A stretch of DNA of 64,000 nucleotides from Phascolarctobacterium sp. (GTDB taxonomy: Bacteria > Bacillota > Negativicutes > Acidaminococcales > Acidaminococcaceae). Below, in pieces: positions 17,689-27,186 of this stretch. The stretch spans positions 1-64,000 of the forward strand of contig QAMT01000022.1 in the NCBI GenBank assembly GCA_003150755.1. Reading direction: 5' to 3'. The notes beneath the pieces were generated by a model. The model had not been told where the DNA came from, made no database searches, and worked only from the letters and a program-made list of their open reading frames with translations. The stretch's first letter is position 1, and every line of letters begins with the position of its first letter. Both the position numbers and the translations under genes were made by a program.

Positions 17689-18651
17689 TTAAAGTTTAAC
17701 TGCAAAATCTTTGCGGTCAAAGCTGTGCACGGCATCTACAAAACGTACCGTACCGGTTTTGTAACGCATGGAAACGGTATGCGTGCGCACGCCGCCGCCA
17801 AAATAACGCAGGCCGTGCATCAGCTGGCATTCGGTAATTGCTGTGGAAGTAAACATGCAGTCATCGCCTTTAACCATATCGTCAACGGTCAGCACTTTGT
17901 TGACATCGGTAATGCCCATGTCAATGCAGCGTTTTACCTGTGCTTCATCTTCCGGGCACAGACGGGCCTGCATATCGCCGCCAAGGCATTTGATTGCCGC
18001 AGCAGCCAGAACGCCTTCCGGTGCGCCGCCTCTGCCGATGTACATATGCACGCCGGTGCCTTCGATGCCGGCATTGACAATCGGGTTAACGTCGCCGTCG
18101 GTAATAAGGTGAATGCGCGCGCCTGCACGGCGGATTTCATCCATCAGCCCGTAATGGCGTTCACGGTCCAGCAATACAACTGTCAGGTCGCTTACTTTTC
18201 TGTCAAGCGCTTTGGCAACGCGCTCCAAGTTTTCGCTTACCGGTGCGTCAATGTCGATGCAGCCTTTGGCACGCGGGCCAACGGCAATTTTATCCATATA
18301 CATATCAGGAGCGTGAAGCAGGCATCCTTTAGGAGCAATAGCAATTACGGCAATAGCGCCGGGCTGTCCTTTGGCAACAAGGTTTGTTCCTTCAACAGGG
18401 TCAACCGCAATATCAACTTCCGGTCCGCCGGCACCTACGTGCTCGCCGATATACAGCATCGGCGCTTCGTCCATCTCGCCTTCACCGATTACAACCGTAC
18501 CGCTGATATTTACTGTATCAAACATTTTTCTCATCGCGTCAACAGCAAGCTGGTCAGCCCCGTTTTTATCACCGCGGCCAACACTGCGGCCGCAGGCAAT
18601 AGCGGCAGCTTCCGTTACACGGACGAACTCCATGGATAATTCTCTGTTCAT
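17689..18651 (-). CDS. glpX: Fructose-1,6-bisphosphatase, class II
   Basis: GlpX dephosphorylates fructose 1,6-bisphosphate in gluconeogenesis. The 320-aa protein has the usual start (MNRELSMEFVRVTEAAA) and the metal/substrate motifs VIGEGEMDEAPMLYIGE (about 57-73) and DPVEGTNLVAKGQPGA (about 84-99). Length is typical. AAGGAG lies eleven bases upstream of the ATG. It is monocistronic, with its own promoter and terminator. Confidence 0.97.
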   Translation of the reverse strand: MNRELSMEFVRVTEAAAIACGRSVGRGDKNGADQLAVDAMRKMFDTVNISGTVVIGEGEMDEAPMLYIGEHVGAGGPEVDIAVDPVEGTNLVAKGQPGAIAVIAIAPKGCLLHAPDMYMDKIAVGPRAKGCIDIDAPVSENLERVAKALDRKVSDLTVVLLDRERHYGLMDEIRRAGARIHLITDGDVNPIVNAGIEGTGVHMYIGRGGAPEGVLAAAAIKCLGGDMQARLCPEDEAQVKRCIDMGITDVNKVLTVDDMVKGDDCMFTSTAITECQLMHGLRYFGGGVRTHTVSMRYKTGTVRFVDAVHSFDRKDFAVKL

Positions 18652-18688
18652 TCCTACCCCAACTCCTTTAGTTTTGTAATCTATTACA

Positions 18689-18717
18689 ATTATGCCACGT
18701 TAACGTTGTTTCTGCAA
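18689..18717 (-). promoter_or_regulatory. Putative glpX promoter
   Basis: On the minus strand, TTGCAG (complement of 18712-18717), 17 bp, CATAAT (complement of 18689-18694). Confidence 0.6.
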
Positions 18718-18738
18718 GAAAAAACTATTTTGGGCACG

Positions 18739-19305
18739 TTAAGAAAATTTAAGCATCAGCAGCTTGAAGAAAAACTGAAACGGCAGCACCGTCGCTGTAT
18801 AAATCAGCAAAAAGCTAAATAGCACTGTTGCCAGCGAGCGTTTGAAATCAATCAGGTAAACCGATTGCAGCGAGCGCACAAGCAGATACAGCATCCACAA
18901 AAACCCTGCCAGTATTGCGGCAGCCAGCACAAAAATTCCTGTAAACGACATTTTAGTGGCAAGCAGCGCCACAGGCGTCAGCACCAAAAAAGGCAGCGTC
19001 GTATAGCCTAAAAGGCAAATCAAGCCTACTGCATCGCCCGCAAGGGCACCCATTGTGCATAAAATGCCATGCAGCAAAAAGCCGTACAGCGAAAGGCTTA
19101 CCCCGCTGATAACGAGAATAACAGCAATAATGCCAAAACGCACCGTCAACGGCTGCTCTAAAAACAGCTGGTTGGTAATTACGCCGCTGAAAAGCCCTAC
19201 GCTCATGGCAAAATACCACAGGCTGCGCCACAGGCAAGGCTGTTTTACCAGCGTTTCCATACCGTCGCGGGTCGAAAACAGCACATCAAAAGTTTTGCGC
19301 CTCAT
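18739..19305 (-). CDS. Yip1-family integral membrane protein
   Basis: This 188-aa protein has about five hydrophobic segments and an N-terminal cytoplasmic stretch (TFDVLFSTRDGMETLVKQP) typical of bacterial Yip1/DUF1282 membrane proteins. Function is unknown. Its ribosome-binding site GAGGTG overlaps the sppA stop region and the gap is only six bases, so it is coupled to the signal peptide peptidase. A role with SppA in membrane-protein quality control is only a guess from this linkage. Confidence 0.75.
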   Translation of the reverse strand: MRRKTFDVLFSTRDGMETLVKQPCLWRSLWYFAMSVGLFSGVITNQLFLEQPLTVRFGIIAVILVISGVSLSLYGFLLHGILCTMGALAGDAVGLICLLGYTTLPFLVLTPVALLATKMSFTGIFVLAAAILAGFLWMLYLLVRSLQSVYLIDFKRSLATVLFSFLLIYTATVLPFQFFFKLLMLKFS

Positions 19306-19311
19306 AAGGCA

Positions 19312-20253
19312 TCACCTCTCTGCCTGGGGCACGGGCTGCTGCGCGCCCGCAGCCGCGCCGTTCAAAGCATTCTCCAGCTGGCCGAGGATAAACTCCTGCA
19401 AACGTGCTTCAAATAAAAGCTGCCAAGGTTTGGTAACCTGCTGCTCTTTAATTTCCGGAATACCGTTGACGCCAATCATTTTACCGGCAGCTTCCAGCGC
19501 GTCATAGTAGTTGCCGATTTCATCTACAAGCCCCAGCTCCTGCGCCTGCTTGCCGGTGTAAACACGCCCGTCAGCCAAACCGCGCACAACAGAAGGGTCC
19601 ATCTTGCGCCCGTTGGCAACAATAGCAACAAATTCGTCATACAGCTGGTTAACAATGCCCTGTAAAATCTCGCGCTCTTCCGCCGTCATTTCCCTGTCGG
19701 GGGATAAAATATCTTTATGCGGCCCGCTTTTGATTTTGCCGGTATATACGCCGATTTTTTTGTATAAATCCTCCACGTTCATATAAGGCATATAAACGCC
19801 GATGCTGCCTGTAAGCGTAGAAGAATTGGCATAAATAACATCGCTGTAAGAAGCAAGCCAGTACGCCGCCGAAGCAGCCTGGTCGCCCATGGAAGTTATT
19901 ATCGGCTTTTTGGTAGTTTCTTTAAAGCGTTCCAGCTCGCGGCCGACCTCTTCGGCTGCCGTTACACTGCCGCCAGGAGAATTGATATGCAGCACCAAAG
20001 CTTTAACACTGCTGTCTGCCGCAGCGTCGCGGATTTCCTTCATAAGCTGACCGCTGGTTGCTGCCTGCGTGCCGCCAAGCAAAGTCTGTTCAACAGAAGC
20101 ACCGTCCACAATCGGACCGCTGATATTGATAACGGCAACCCTGTCGCCCACGACCATTTTCGGTTCGCCGTTATTATTGCCGCCCAAAAGGGAAACAACA
20201 AAAGATAAAACTGCAATCAGCAAAACTGCACTGATAAAAATTTTTTTAAGCAT
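19312..20253 (-). CDS. sppA: Signal peptide peptidase SppA, short type
   Basis: SppA degrades cleaved signal peptides in the membrane. The 313-aa protein has an N-terminal anchor (about 5-23), the serine nucleophile in MGDQAASAAYWLAS and the general-base lysine in KIKSGPHKD, the Ser-Lys dyad of peptidase family S49. The short form resembles the Bacillus enzyme and forms octamers. It lies 68 bp downstream of pyrG, behind a terminator. Confidence 0.94.
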   Translation of the reverse strand: MLKKIFISAVLLIAVLSFVVSLLGGNNNGEPKMVVGDRVAVINISGPIVDGASVEQTLLGGTQAATSGQLMKEIRDAAADSSVKALVLHINSPGGSVTAAEEVGRELERFKETTKKPIITSMGDQAASAAYWLASYSDVIYANSSTLTGSIGVYMPYMNVEDLYKKIGVYTGKIKSGPHKDILSPDREMTAEEREILQGIVNQLYDEFVAIVANGRKMDPSVVRGLADGRVYTGKQAQELGLVDEIGNYYDALEAAGKMIGVNGIPEIKEQQVTKPWQLLFEARLQEFILGQLENALNGAAAGAQQPVPQAER

Positions 20254-20267
20254 TTTTTCATCTCCTT

Positions 20268-20304
20268 ATACGCAAAAAGCAGACCGTCTTGCAGTCTGCT
20301 TTTT
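20268..20304 (-). terminator. Terminator after pyrG
   Basis: A perfect stem AAAAAGCAGAC/GTCTGCTTTTT (20274-20284 with 20294-20304). Its T-run lies at the correct end for the minus strand, and the structure is near-symmetric. Confidence 0.9.
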
Positions 20305-20320
20305 GGTTATTTTACCGGCT

Positions 20321-21934
20321 TTATTTCTGTTCCCTCAAAGCAGCGGCAATAAATTCTTTAAACAGCGGATGCGGATTGGTCGGGCGGGATTTGAATTCCG
20401 GATGGAACTGCGCGCCCAGGAACCACGGATGAACATCTTCCGGCAGTTCCACAATTTCAACCAGGCGTCCGTCCGGCAGCGTGCCGCCGATACGCAGGCC
20501 TTTTTCCACAATCTGCTCTCTTAATGCGTTATTTACTTCATAGCGGTGACGGTGGCGTTCATAAATAAGTTCTGCACCGTAAGCCTTTTCAGTAAGCGTG
20601 CCCGGGTAAACCTTGCACGGATAAAGGCCCAGGCGCATAGTGCCGCCTTTTTCCTCAACGTCAACCTGGTCCGGCATCAGGTCGATAACCGGATACTTGG
20701 TATTTTCGTCAAACTCAGAGCTGTTAGCGCCTTCCATGCCGCAGACATTGCGTGCATATTCAATAACTGCGCACTGCATGCCAAGGCAAATGCCAAAGAA
20801 CGGAATTTTGTTTTCCCTGGCATACTTAACAGCCATAATTTTACCTTCAATGCCGCGGTTGCCGAAGCCGCCCGGCACCAAAATACCGTCAACGCCTTTC
20901 AGCATTTCCTCTACATTGTTATCTTCTTCCATTTTTTCGGAATTTACCCATTTGATTTCGATTTCGCTTTCGTTGGCAACGGCAGCGTGCTTCAAAGCCT
21001 CGGCAATGCTGATATAAGCATCGTGCAGCTCAACATATTTGCCAACAACGGCAATCGTTACCTTGCGCTCGTATTTTTTAAGAATGCGGGCAACCATTTC
21101 ATGCCACTGCGTCATATCTTTGGGTTTATCTTCCATTGCCAGCTTTTTCAGAACAACGGTATCAAGCCCCTGTTCTTCCATCAGCATCGGTACTTCATAA
21201 ATGCTTTCGGCAGTCAGGTTCTGAATTACTGCTTCCGGGTCAACGTCGCAGAACATTGCCATTTTCTCGCACATGTCCTTAGAAATAGGCCTTTCACTGC
21301 GGCATACCAGAATATCCGGCGAAATGCCGATGCTGCGCAGCTCTTTTACGCTGTGCTGGGTCGGCTTGGTTTTCAGTTCGCCTGCGGCGGAAATATAAGG
21401 AACCAGTGTTACATGAATGTACAGCACGTCATTTTTGCCGACTTCTTTTTTAACCTGGCGGATTGCTTCGAGGAACGGCAGGCTTTCAATATCGCCTACG
21501 GTGCCGCCGATTTCCGTAATTACAAAATCTGCGTTGTCGTTGCGGCCTACGCGGTAAACACGCTCTTTAATTTCGTTGGTAATATGCGGAATTACTTGTA
21601 CGGTACGGCCGAGGTAATCGCCGCGGCGTTCTTTGTTGATAACGGAAAGATAAATTTTACCTGCAGTTACGTTAGAGCTTTTGGACAGGTTAATGTCGAT
21701 AAAGCGTTCATAATGGCCCAGGTCAAGGTCAGTTTCTGCGCCGTCGTCGGTTACAAAAACCTCGCCGTGCTGGTACGGGCTCATTGTGCCGGGGTCTACG
21801 TTAATGTACGGGTCAAACTTTTGGATGGTGACTTTATAACCGCGGCTTTTCAGCAATCTGCCCAGCGAAGCAGCCGTAATGCCTTTGCCGAGAGAGGAAA
21901 CAACACCGCCGGTTACAAAAATATACTTAGTCAT
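20321..21934 (-). CDS. pyrG: CTP synthase
   Basis: PyrG aminates UTP to CTP using glutamine. The 537-aa product has the N-terminal synthetase P-loop region GGVVSSLGKGITAASLGRLL (about 9-28) and a C-terminal class I glutamine amidotransferase domain with the nucleophile in FFGICLGMQCAVIEYARN (about 377-394). GGAGG is six bases upstream of the ATG. The 36-bp gap after argS carries no attenuator hairpin of the Bacillus type that I can see. Confidence 0.98.
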   Translation of the reverse strand: MTKYIFVTGGVVSSLGKGITAASLGRLLKSRGYKVTIQKFDPYINVDPGTMSPYQHGEVFVTDDGAETDLDLGHYERFIDINLSKSSNVTAGKIYLSVINKERRGDYLGRTVQVIPHITNEIKERVYRVGRNDNADFVITEIGGTVGDIESLPFLEAIRQVKKEVGKNDVLYIHVTLVPYISAAGELKTKPTQHSVKELRSIGISPDILVCRSERPISKDMCEKMAMFCDVDPEAVIQNLTAESIYEVPMLMEEQGLDTVVLKKLAMEDKPKDMTQWHEMVARILKKYERKVTIAVVGKYVELHDAYISIAEALKHAAVANESEIEIKWVNSEKMEEDNNVEEMLKGVDGILVPGGFGNRGIEGKIMAVKYARENKIPFFGICLGMQCAVIEYARNVCGMEGANSSEFDENTKYPVIDLMPDQVDVEEKGGTMRLGLYPCKVYPGTLTEKAYGAELIYERHRHRYEVNNALREQIVEKGLRIGGTLPDGRLVEIVELPEDVHPWFLGAQFHPEFKSRPTNPHPLFKEFIAAALREQK

Positions 21935-21970
21935 AATTTGCCTCCAATCAATAAATTTATTTAAACTGCA

Positions 21971-23629
21971 TTACATTCTTTCCGGTGCGGATACGCCTAA
22001 AATATTCAGTGCATGGCGCAATACATGCTGCGTGGCTTTAACAAGTTTAATGCGTGCCTGCTGCAATTCCGGGTCAACGCCAAGGATACGGCACTGGTTA
22101 TAGAAGGAATGGAACAGGCCTGCCAGCTCATGCACATAATGGGCAACGCGGTGTACAGCGCGTTCTTTAGCTGCCGAAGCAATCAGTTCCGGATATTCGC
22201 CCAGCTTTTTGATAAGCTCGGTTTCAGTCGGGTCTGTCAAAAGGCTGTAATCAGCTTCTGCTGCTTCTTCAATGCCAGCTTCTTTAAGCTGACGGAAAAT
22301 GCTGCAAATACGCGCGTGCGCATACTGAATATAGTAAACAGGGTTTTCGTTGGATTTTTCTGTTGCCAGAGTCAAATCAAAATCAAGCTGGCTGTCGATG
22401 CTGCGCATTACAAAGAAGAATCTTGCCGCATCGGTGCCTACTTCTTCAATCAGTTCATTCAGCGTTACGCTCTGGCCCGTGCGTTTGGACATTTTAACAA
22501 GTTCGCCATTGCGGTACAGGCTTACCATCTGCAAAATCAAAATTTCCAGCTGGTCGGGATTATAGCCAAGCGCACCTACTGCCGCTTTCATGCGGGCAAT
22601 ATAGCCGTGGTGGTCTGCACCCCACAGGTTAATAACACGGTCAAAGCCGCGTTCAAATTTATTGCGGTGGTAGGCAATATCGGCTGCAAAATAAGTCGGC
22701 ACGCCGTTATCACGGATAACAACGCGGTCCTTATCGTCGCCGTGTTCGGTAGCCTTCAGCCACAAAGCGCCGTCTTTTTCGTACATATAGCCGCGTTCAG
22801 TCAGATAATCGCAGGCTTCTTTAATTTTATTGGCGTCATGCAGCGTCTGTTCGCTGAACCACACATCATAGGTTACGTTAAACGCTTCCAAATCTTCCTT
22901 CAGCGCCGCCAGTTTTTCTTTTAAGGCAATCGTGCGGAATTCTTCAATGCGTTTTTCTTCATCCATGTGCAGGAATTTATCGCCGTAAATACGTTTGATG
23001 CGTTCTGCTGTTTCTATTATATCATGTCCGTGGTAGCCGTTTTCAGGAAATTCCACATCTATTCCGTAAGCTTCAAGGTAACGCGCATTTACGGAAGCCG
23101 CCAGGTTGTTAATCTGGTTGCCTGCGTCGTTAATGTAATATTCGCGTGTTACATTGTAACCTGCCGCTTTAAGCAGATTGGCAAGCGAACTGCCTACTGC
23201 TGCGCCGCGCCCATGCCCTACATGCAGCGGGCCGGTCGGGTTGGCGCTTACATATTCAACCTGAATTTTTTCATCGGTCGGCGCAGTTAAATTACCGTAA
23301 TTTTCGCCTGCTTTAACAATGTTGGCCAGCATATCGCTCAGCCAGTTATCCTTCAAATAAAAATTGATGAAACCGGGGCCTGCAATTTCGGCCTTTTCTA
23401 CATACGCACAATCAAGGTTATCAATTACAGCCTGTGCTATCATTCTCGGATTGCATTTTAAGCTTCTGGCAGACTGCATGGCAAAATTGCTGGCAAAATC
23501 ACCAAATTCCTTTTGCGGCGGCACCTCCAACAGCACCTCGGGCAATTCGCCTTCTTTAATGGTTCCCTTTTCGATAGCAGCAAGGGCAGCCTTTTTTACA
23601 GCGCCTGCCAAAATTTCTTTAATATCCAT
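21971..23629 (-). CDS. argS: Arginine--tRNA ligase
   Basis: This 552-aa class I synthetase has the HIGH motif in NPTGPLHVGHGRGAAVG (about 125-141) and KMSKRTGQSVT (about 364-374), with an N-terminal Add-1 domain and a C-terminal DALR anticodon-binding domain. The start is the ATG with AGGAGG six bases upstream; in-frame codons to 23650 are not needed. It overlaps the upstream ywiB-like gene by 11 bp, indicating coupling. The ywiB-argS pair is common in Firmicutes. Confidence 0.98.
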   Translation of the reverse strand: MDIKEILAGAVKKAALAAIEKGTIKEGELPEVLLEVPPQKEFGDFASNFAMQSARSLKCNPRMIAQAVIDNLDCAYVEKAEIAGPGFINFYLKDNWLSDMLANIVKAGENYGNLTAPTDEKIQVEYVSANPTGPLHVGHGRGAAVGSSLANLLKAAGYNVTREYYINDAGNQINNLAASVNARYLEAYGIDVEFPENGYHGHDIIETAERIKRIYGDKFLHMDEEKRIEEFRTIALKEKLAALKEDLEAFNVTYDVWFSEQTLHDANKIKEACDYLTERGYMYEKDGALWLKATEHGDDKDRVVIRDNGVPTYFAADIAYHRNKFERGFDRVINLWGADHHGYIARMKAAVGALGYNPDQLEILILQMVSLYRNGELVKMSKRTGQSVTLNELIEEVGTDAARFFFVMRSIDSQLDFDLTLATEKSNENPVYYIQYAHARICSIFRQLKEAGIEEAAEADYSLLTDPTETELIKKLGEYPELIASAAKERAVHRVAHYVHELAGLFHSFYNQCRILGVDPELQQARIKLVKATQHVLRHALNILGVSAPERM

Positions 23630-24053
23630 GCGCATCCTCCTCGATAACAATCTTTATTTTCATCTCATTGCGTTCCTGTCCAGCCAGCTCCAGCATATAT
23701 TCAAGCTCAATATTCCAGATGCCGTCGCGGCAATAAACATATAAATAATCGGTTTTGGTTTTCAGCCCGAAGGTCATATACGGCGTTTTATAAACGCTGA
23801 TACATTCCAGCCCTTTGCTGAACTCCTGGCGCGACTCTACCGTGCCGCTGCGGATAATAACAACATTATCGTAATTCCATTTAATGGTGGTTTTGGTACC
23901 CTTCATGCCAACGGCTTCTGTTTCATCGTAAAAAACATAAAACTTGCCGTTTTTCTCAGCCATTTTGCCAAACGAAATCGTTTCAATGGCGGATTGTTCA
24001 TTATTGCTTTTTTCCATACTTGTAACATGGATTTTTACATTTTTCATTTCCAT
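23619..24053 (-). CDS. DUF1934 beta-barrel protein (YwiB-like)
   Basis: This 144-aa protein resembles the DUF1934/YwiB family: a small lipocalin-like beta barrel with alternating polar strands and the segment YDETEAVGMKGTKTTIKW. Biochemical role is unknown. The start is chosen at an ATG with CGGAG eight bases upstream; an in-frame start three codons earlier exists. It overlaps argS, as in many Firmicutes. Confidence 0.82.
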   Translation of the reverse strand: MEMKNVKIHVTSMEKSNNEQSAIETISFGKMAEKNGKFYVFYDETEAVGMKGTKTTIKWNYDNVVIIRSGTVESRQEFSKGLECISVYKTPYMTFGLKTKTDYLYVYCRDGIWNIELEYMLELAGQERNEMKIKIVIEEDAHGY

Positions 24054-24231
24054 AAAAAGCACTCCGAAAATGGCAAAGCCTGCTTCACTTTCAGGTTTCC
24101 TTCAACTATAAAAACGAAGCAAGCTCCACAACAATTTTATCACGGTCCCAAAACTGCCAAAACTTCTTAAATATTATATCTCACCGTCACGGTCCAGTCA
24201 ACCGCATATAATTTTTACAGCACGATTTTGC

Positions 24232-24261
24232 TTGCTTTACTGCAATAAAGAAGTGTATAAT
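24232..24261 (+). promoter_or_regulatory. Putative putP promoter
   Basis: TTGCTT (24232-24237), 18 bp, TATAAT (24256-24261), 42 bp upstream of the putP start, in the divergent gap with ywiB. Confidence 0.65.
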
Positions 24262-24303
24262 TAATATATTATTTACATAAACCATATAATGGGAGGTATT
24301 TTT

Positions 24304-25791
24304 ATGGAACAGGATTTGGGCAGTATTTTAGCCTATGCGCTGTACTTTATCGTACTGTTCGCCATTGGGCTTTACCATATGAAGGATACAGGCGATATGC
24401 AAAGCTATATGCTCGGCGGGCGTAAAATAGGCCCGTGGGTTTCAGCTATGAGCGCCGAAGCATCAGACATGAGCGGCTGGATGCTGATGGGCCTGCCGGG
24501 TTATGCGTATGTAGCAGGCGTCAGCGCCTTTTGGATTGCTATCGGCCTTGCGCTCGGCACCTGGCTGAACTGGCGTTTTGTTGCGCAAAGGCTGCGCATT
24601 TATACCAAAATCGCTAACGACTCCATCACGCTGCCGGACTTTTTTGAAAACCGTTACCAAGATAAAAGCAAAATTCTGCGTATCGTATCAGCCGTATTTA
24701 TTTTTATTTTCTTCTTGATTTATACCGCATCCGGCTTCGTTGCCGGCGGCAGGTTATTCACCACCGTTTTTGATATTTCCTATGTGTCCTCGCTTCTGAT
24801 TACCGCAGGCATCGTAATTTTCTATACTTTTACCGGCGGTTATCTGGCAGTTTGCCGCACCGACTTTTTCCAGGGCACATTGATGTTTTTTGCCATCATC
24901 GTAGTGCCTGTTACCGGCATTATGATTGCAGGCGGCCCGGCAGAAACCATTTCTTCGCTGCACGCCCTAAACCCTAACTATTTTAATATGCTTACCGATG
25001 CTACCGGCCTGACGCTGAGCTTTACGGCAATTGTTTCCCTCATCGGCTGGGGCCTTGGTTATTTTGGCCAGCCGCATATTTTGGTACGTTTTATGAGCAT
25101 CAGCTCCGCCAAAGAAATTCCGCAGGCAACACGCATCGCCATGGTTTGGGTAATCTTCTCGCTGTTCTTTGCCGTTGCTTCCGGTCTGGTTGGCCGCGTT
25201 GTGCTTGGCGATAGTTTAACCGGCGTTAATGCCGAAACAGTATTTATGGTAATGAACGAGCAGTTCTTCAATTCCTTTATGGCCGCCATTATCATCTCGG
25301 CTATTTTAGGCGCGATTATGAGTACCTCCTCAGGTCAGCTTCTGGTTACGGCATCGGCTATTTCAACCGACTTCTATCAGGCATTGCTGCGTAAAAACGC
25401 CAGCCAGAAGGAACTTGTTTTTGTCAGCAGGATTGCCGTTATTCTGGTATCTGCCTGCTCGCTGGCACTGGCCTATAACCCTAACAATTATATCTTAGAC
25501 CTGGTTGCTTATGCGTGGGCAGGTTTCGGCGCTTCCTTCGGGCCGCTGATGCTGTTCAGCCTGTTCTGGAAACGCACCACTTTAAAGGGTGCAGTTGCAG
25601 GCGTATTCTTCGGCGGCAGCACCGTGCTTTTATGGAAAGAATGCTTTGCTTCTACCGGTCTGTACGAAATCATCCCGGGCTTTATCGTTTCCTGCATTGC
25701 CATCTTTATTGTCAGCCTGCTGGATAAAAAGCCTTCCGATTCCATCATCAAAGATTTTGAAACAACCGAAAAACATATCAACGATCTATAA
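24304..25791 (+). CDS. putP: Sodium/proline symporter
   Basis: This 495-aa member of the solute:sodium symporter family has about 13 membrane helices and the family N-terminus (SYMLGGRKIGPWVSAMSAEA, DMSGWMLMGLPGYAY), which carries the sodium-binding residues, plus FGQPHILVRFMSISSAKE in the middle. It imports proline with Na+. GGGAGG precedes the ATG at 24304; five additional upstream codons are in frame but unlikely. It is monocistronic with a strong terminator. Confidence 0.95.
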   Translation: MEQDLGSILAYALYFIVLFAIGLYHMKDTGDMQSYMLGGRKIGPWVSAMSAEASDMSGWMLMGLPGYAYVAGVSAFWIAIGLALGTWLNWRFVAQRLRIYTKIANDSITLPDFFENRYQDKSKILRIVSAVFIFIFFLIYTASGFVAGGRLFTTVFDISYVSSLLITAGIVIFYTFTGGYLAVCRTDFFQGTLMFFAIIVVPVTGIMIAGGPAETISSLHALNPNYFNMLTDATGLTLSFTAIVSLIGWGLGYFGQPHILVRFMSISSAKEIPQATRIAMVWVIFSLFFAVASGLVGRVVLGDSLTGVNAETVFMVMNEQFFNSFMAAIIISAILGAIMSTSSGQLLVTASAISTDFYQALLRKNASQKELVFVSRIAVILVSACSLALAYNPNNYILDLVAYAWAGFGASFGPLMLFSLFWKRTTLKGAVAGVFFGGSTVLLWKECFASTGLYEIIPGFIVSCIAIFIVSLLDKKPSDSIIKDFETTEKHINDL

Positions 25792-25802
25792 TCAGATACA
25801 GC

Positions 25803-25843
25803 AAAAAATCCTGCACAGCTTCTGCCGTGCAGGATTTTTTTAT
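25803..25843 (+). terminator. Terminator after putP, bidirectional
   Basis: A stem AATCCTGCAC/GTGCAGGATT with a 10-nt loop is followed by TTTTTTATTTT on the plus strand. The A-run on the other side also makes it usable for the converging flavoprotein gene. Confidence 0.92.
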
Positions 25844-25859
25844 TTTGCATATCAAATTT

Positions 25860-26390
25860 TTACAGGCTTTGCCCAAGGCGGAAAGCTTCATCCGGATAAC
25901 CGGTTTCGGCAATAGCTTCGCGCGTCGGGCAGCCGGGCGCAAGCACTCTGCCCCTGTCCTGCCAGTGCATGTAATCAGCCAGAGTTTCGTAATGCTTTGT
26001 AATGCTGCGCATTGTCAGCGGCGTATTGCTGCCAGCCGCCGCCAAAAGCACCGATTGTTTATTGTTTATATCGTAGGTACGCGAATAAAAACGGTCAATC
26101 ACTGTTTTAAGCTGTGCGCTGAAGACAAAATAATATACCGGCGTTACCAAGGCAATCAAATCTGCTTCCATCAATTTTTGAATAGCTTCGTTTTCAATAT
26201 CATCCTTATGTACGCAAGGCCCGCTCATGCCGCAGGCATCACAGCCAAGGCAGGGATGCGTATTTCTGAACGCAGCGTCAAAGCGGTAAATTTCGTGTCC
26301 TTTGCTTTGCGCTCCTTCAATAAATCTGTCAGCCATTAAAAAGGTAGTGCCGTTTTTATGCGGGCTGCCCGTTAAAACTACTATCTTCAT
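25860..26390 (-). CDS. Flavodoxin-family NAD(P)H-dependent oxidoreductase with iron-sulfur motif
   Basis: This 176-aa protein has the FMN-binding start VVLTGSPHKNGTTFLMADRF and a cysteine cluster HPCLGCDACGMSGPC (about 49-63), which in iron-sulfur flavoproteins binds a [4Fe-4S] cluster. The C-X2-C-X2-C-X5-C pattern agrees with that family. Substrate is unknown. It follows a paralog with the same layout 25 bp upstream, a tandem duplication; here the protein is cytosolic, with no leader. Confidence 0.85.
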   Translation of the reverse strand: MKIVVLTGSPHKNGTTFLMADRFIEGAQSKGHEIYRFDAAFRNTHPCLGCDACGMSGPCVHKDDIENEAIQKLMEADLIALVTPVYYFVFSAQLKTVIDRFYSRTYDINNKQSVLLAAAGSNTPLTMRSITKHYETLADYMHWQDRGRVLAPGCPTREAIAETGYPDEAFRLGQSL

Positions 26391-26415
26391 TTTTATCCCT
26401 CTTTTGCGTTAAACT

Positions 26416-27096
26416 TTAAAGGCTCATGCCAAGTCTTTTGGCCTGCTCCGGAAACTCCGTGCCTTCAATCATTCTTCTCGTTCCGCAGCCATAACCCAAA
26501 ACCTTGCCCATATCCTGCCAGTGCATAAATTCAACAAGCGATTCATAATGCTCAACCAAAGCGTCAAACGTCCAGCCGGAGCTGTTCCACGCCGTCGCCA
26601 TCAAAATGCTCTTTTTGCCGTCAAAACGGCGCAGCCTACCGTGCATACGGTCAATAACTGTTTTTATCTGTGCCGACATATCATAATAATACAGCGGCGT
26701 TACCAAAACTATTAAATCGGCAGCCAAAAGCTGCGGCATCAGTTCTTTTTCTATATCATCTTTAAAAATGCAGGGGCCGTCCATCTCGCAGGCATTGCAG
26801 CCCGTGCATGGGTGAATGTTTTTAAAAGCCGCATTAAAGCGGAAAACTTCGTGCCCTTTTTCTTCTGCCCCTTCGATAAATTTATCCGCAAGCAATGCTG
26901 ATGTACCTGCTTTATGCGGACTGCCGGTAATAACTACTATTTTCATTTTTCCACTTTCTTTCTTTTCTTCACTGCTGGCCGCAGCATAGCCTGTGCCGGA
27001 CGGATTGCCGTTGCCAAGCATATTCACGCCGCAGCCGCTTAAAAATAATGTAATCAGGCCAGAACAGCTTACCTTTAAAAATTCCCTGCGGTTCAT
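26416..27096 (-). CDS. Tat-exported lipoprotein version of an iron-sulfur flavoprotein
   Basis: This 226-aa protein starts with a twin-arginine leader (MNRREFLKVS), a hydrophobic stretch and a lipobox-like LSGC (about 22), then about 25 linker residues. The same flavodoxin/iron-sulfur domain as in the neighbouring paralog follows (VVITGSPHKAGTSALLADKF; HPCTGCNACEMDGPC). Tat export fits a cofactor-loaded protein folded before transport, and the lipobox suggests anchoring at the periplasmic face. The chosen ATG has AGGGG five bases upstream; a GTG two codons earlier is possible. Confidence 0.85.
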   Translation of the reverse strand: MNRREFLKVSCSGLITLFLSGCGVNMLGNGNPSGTGYAAASSEEKKESGKMKIVVITGSPHKAGTSALLADKFIEGAEEKGHEVFRFNAAFKNIHPCTGCNACEMDGPCIFKDDIEKELMPQLLAADLIVLVTPLYYYDMSAQIKTVIDRMHGRLRRFDGKKSILMATAWNSSGWTFDALVEHYESLVEFMHWQDMGKVLGYGCGTRRMIEGTEFPEQAKRLGMSL

Positions 27097-27186
27097 AAGC
27101 ACCCCTCTTTCTTTATTTCAATTATATAAACCGCAGCGTCAGCAAGTCCAATGCTTATTTTTATGGTCGCTCAATGCCTTTTGGTA

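Noticed and set aside
20546..21964. Long open frame (472 codons) antisense to pyrG, and similar ones antisense to ftsH, glpX and argS
   Set aside because: They lie wholly opposite strongly conserved genes, have no ribosome-binding sites and read like low-complexity translations of reverse codons.
23630..24303. T-box or other riboswitch before ywiB-argS
   Set aside because: No T-box sequence, specifier hairpin or antiterminator could be seen on either strand; lysS also lacks one.
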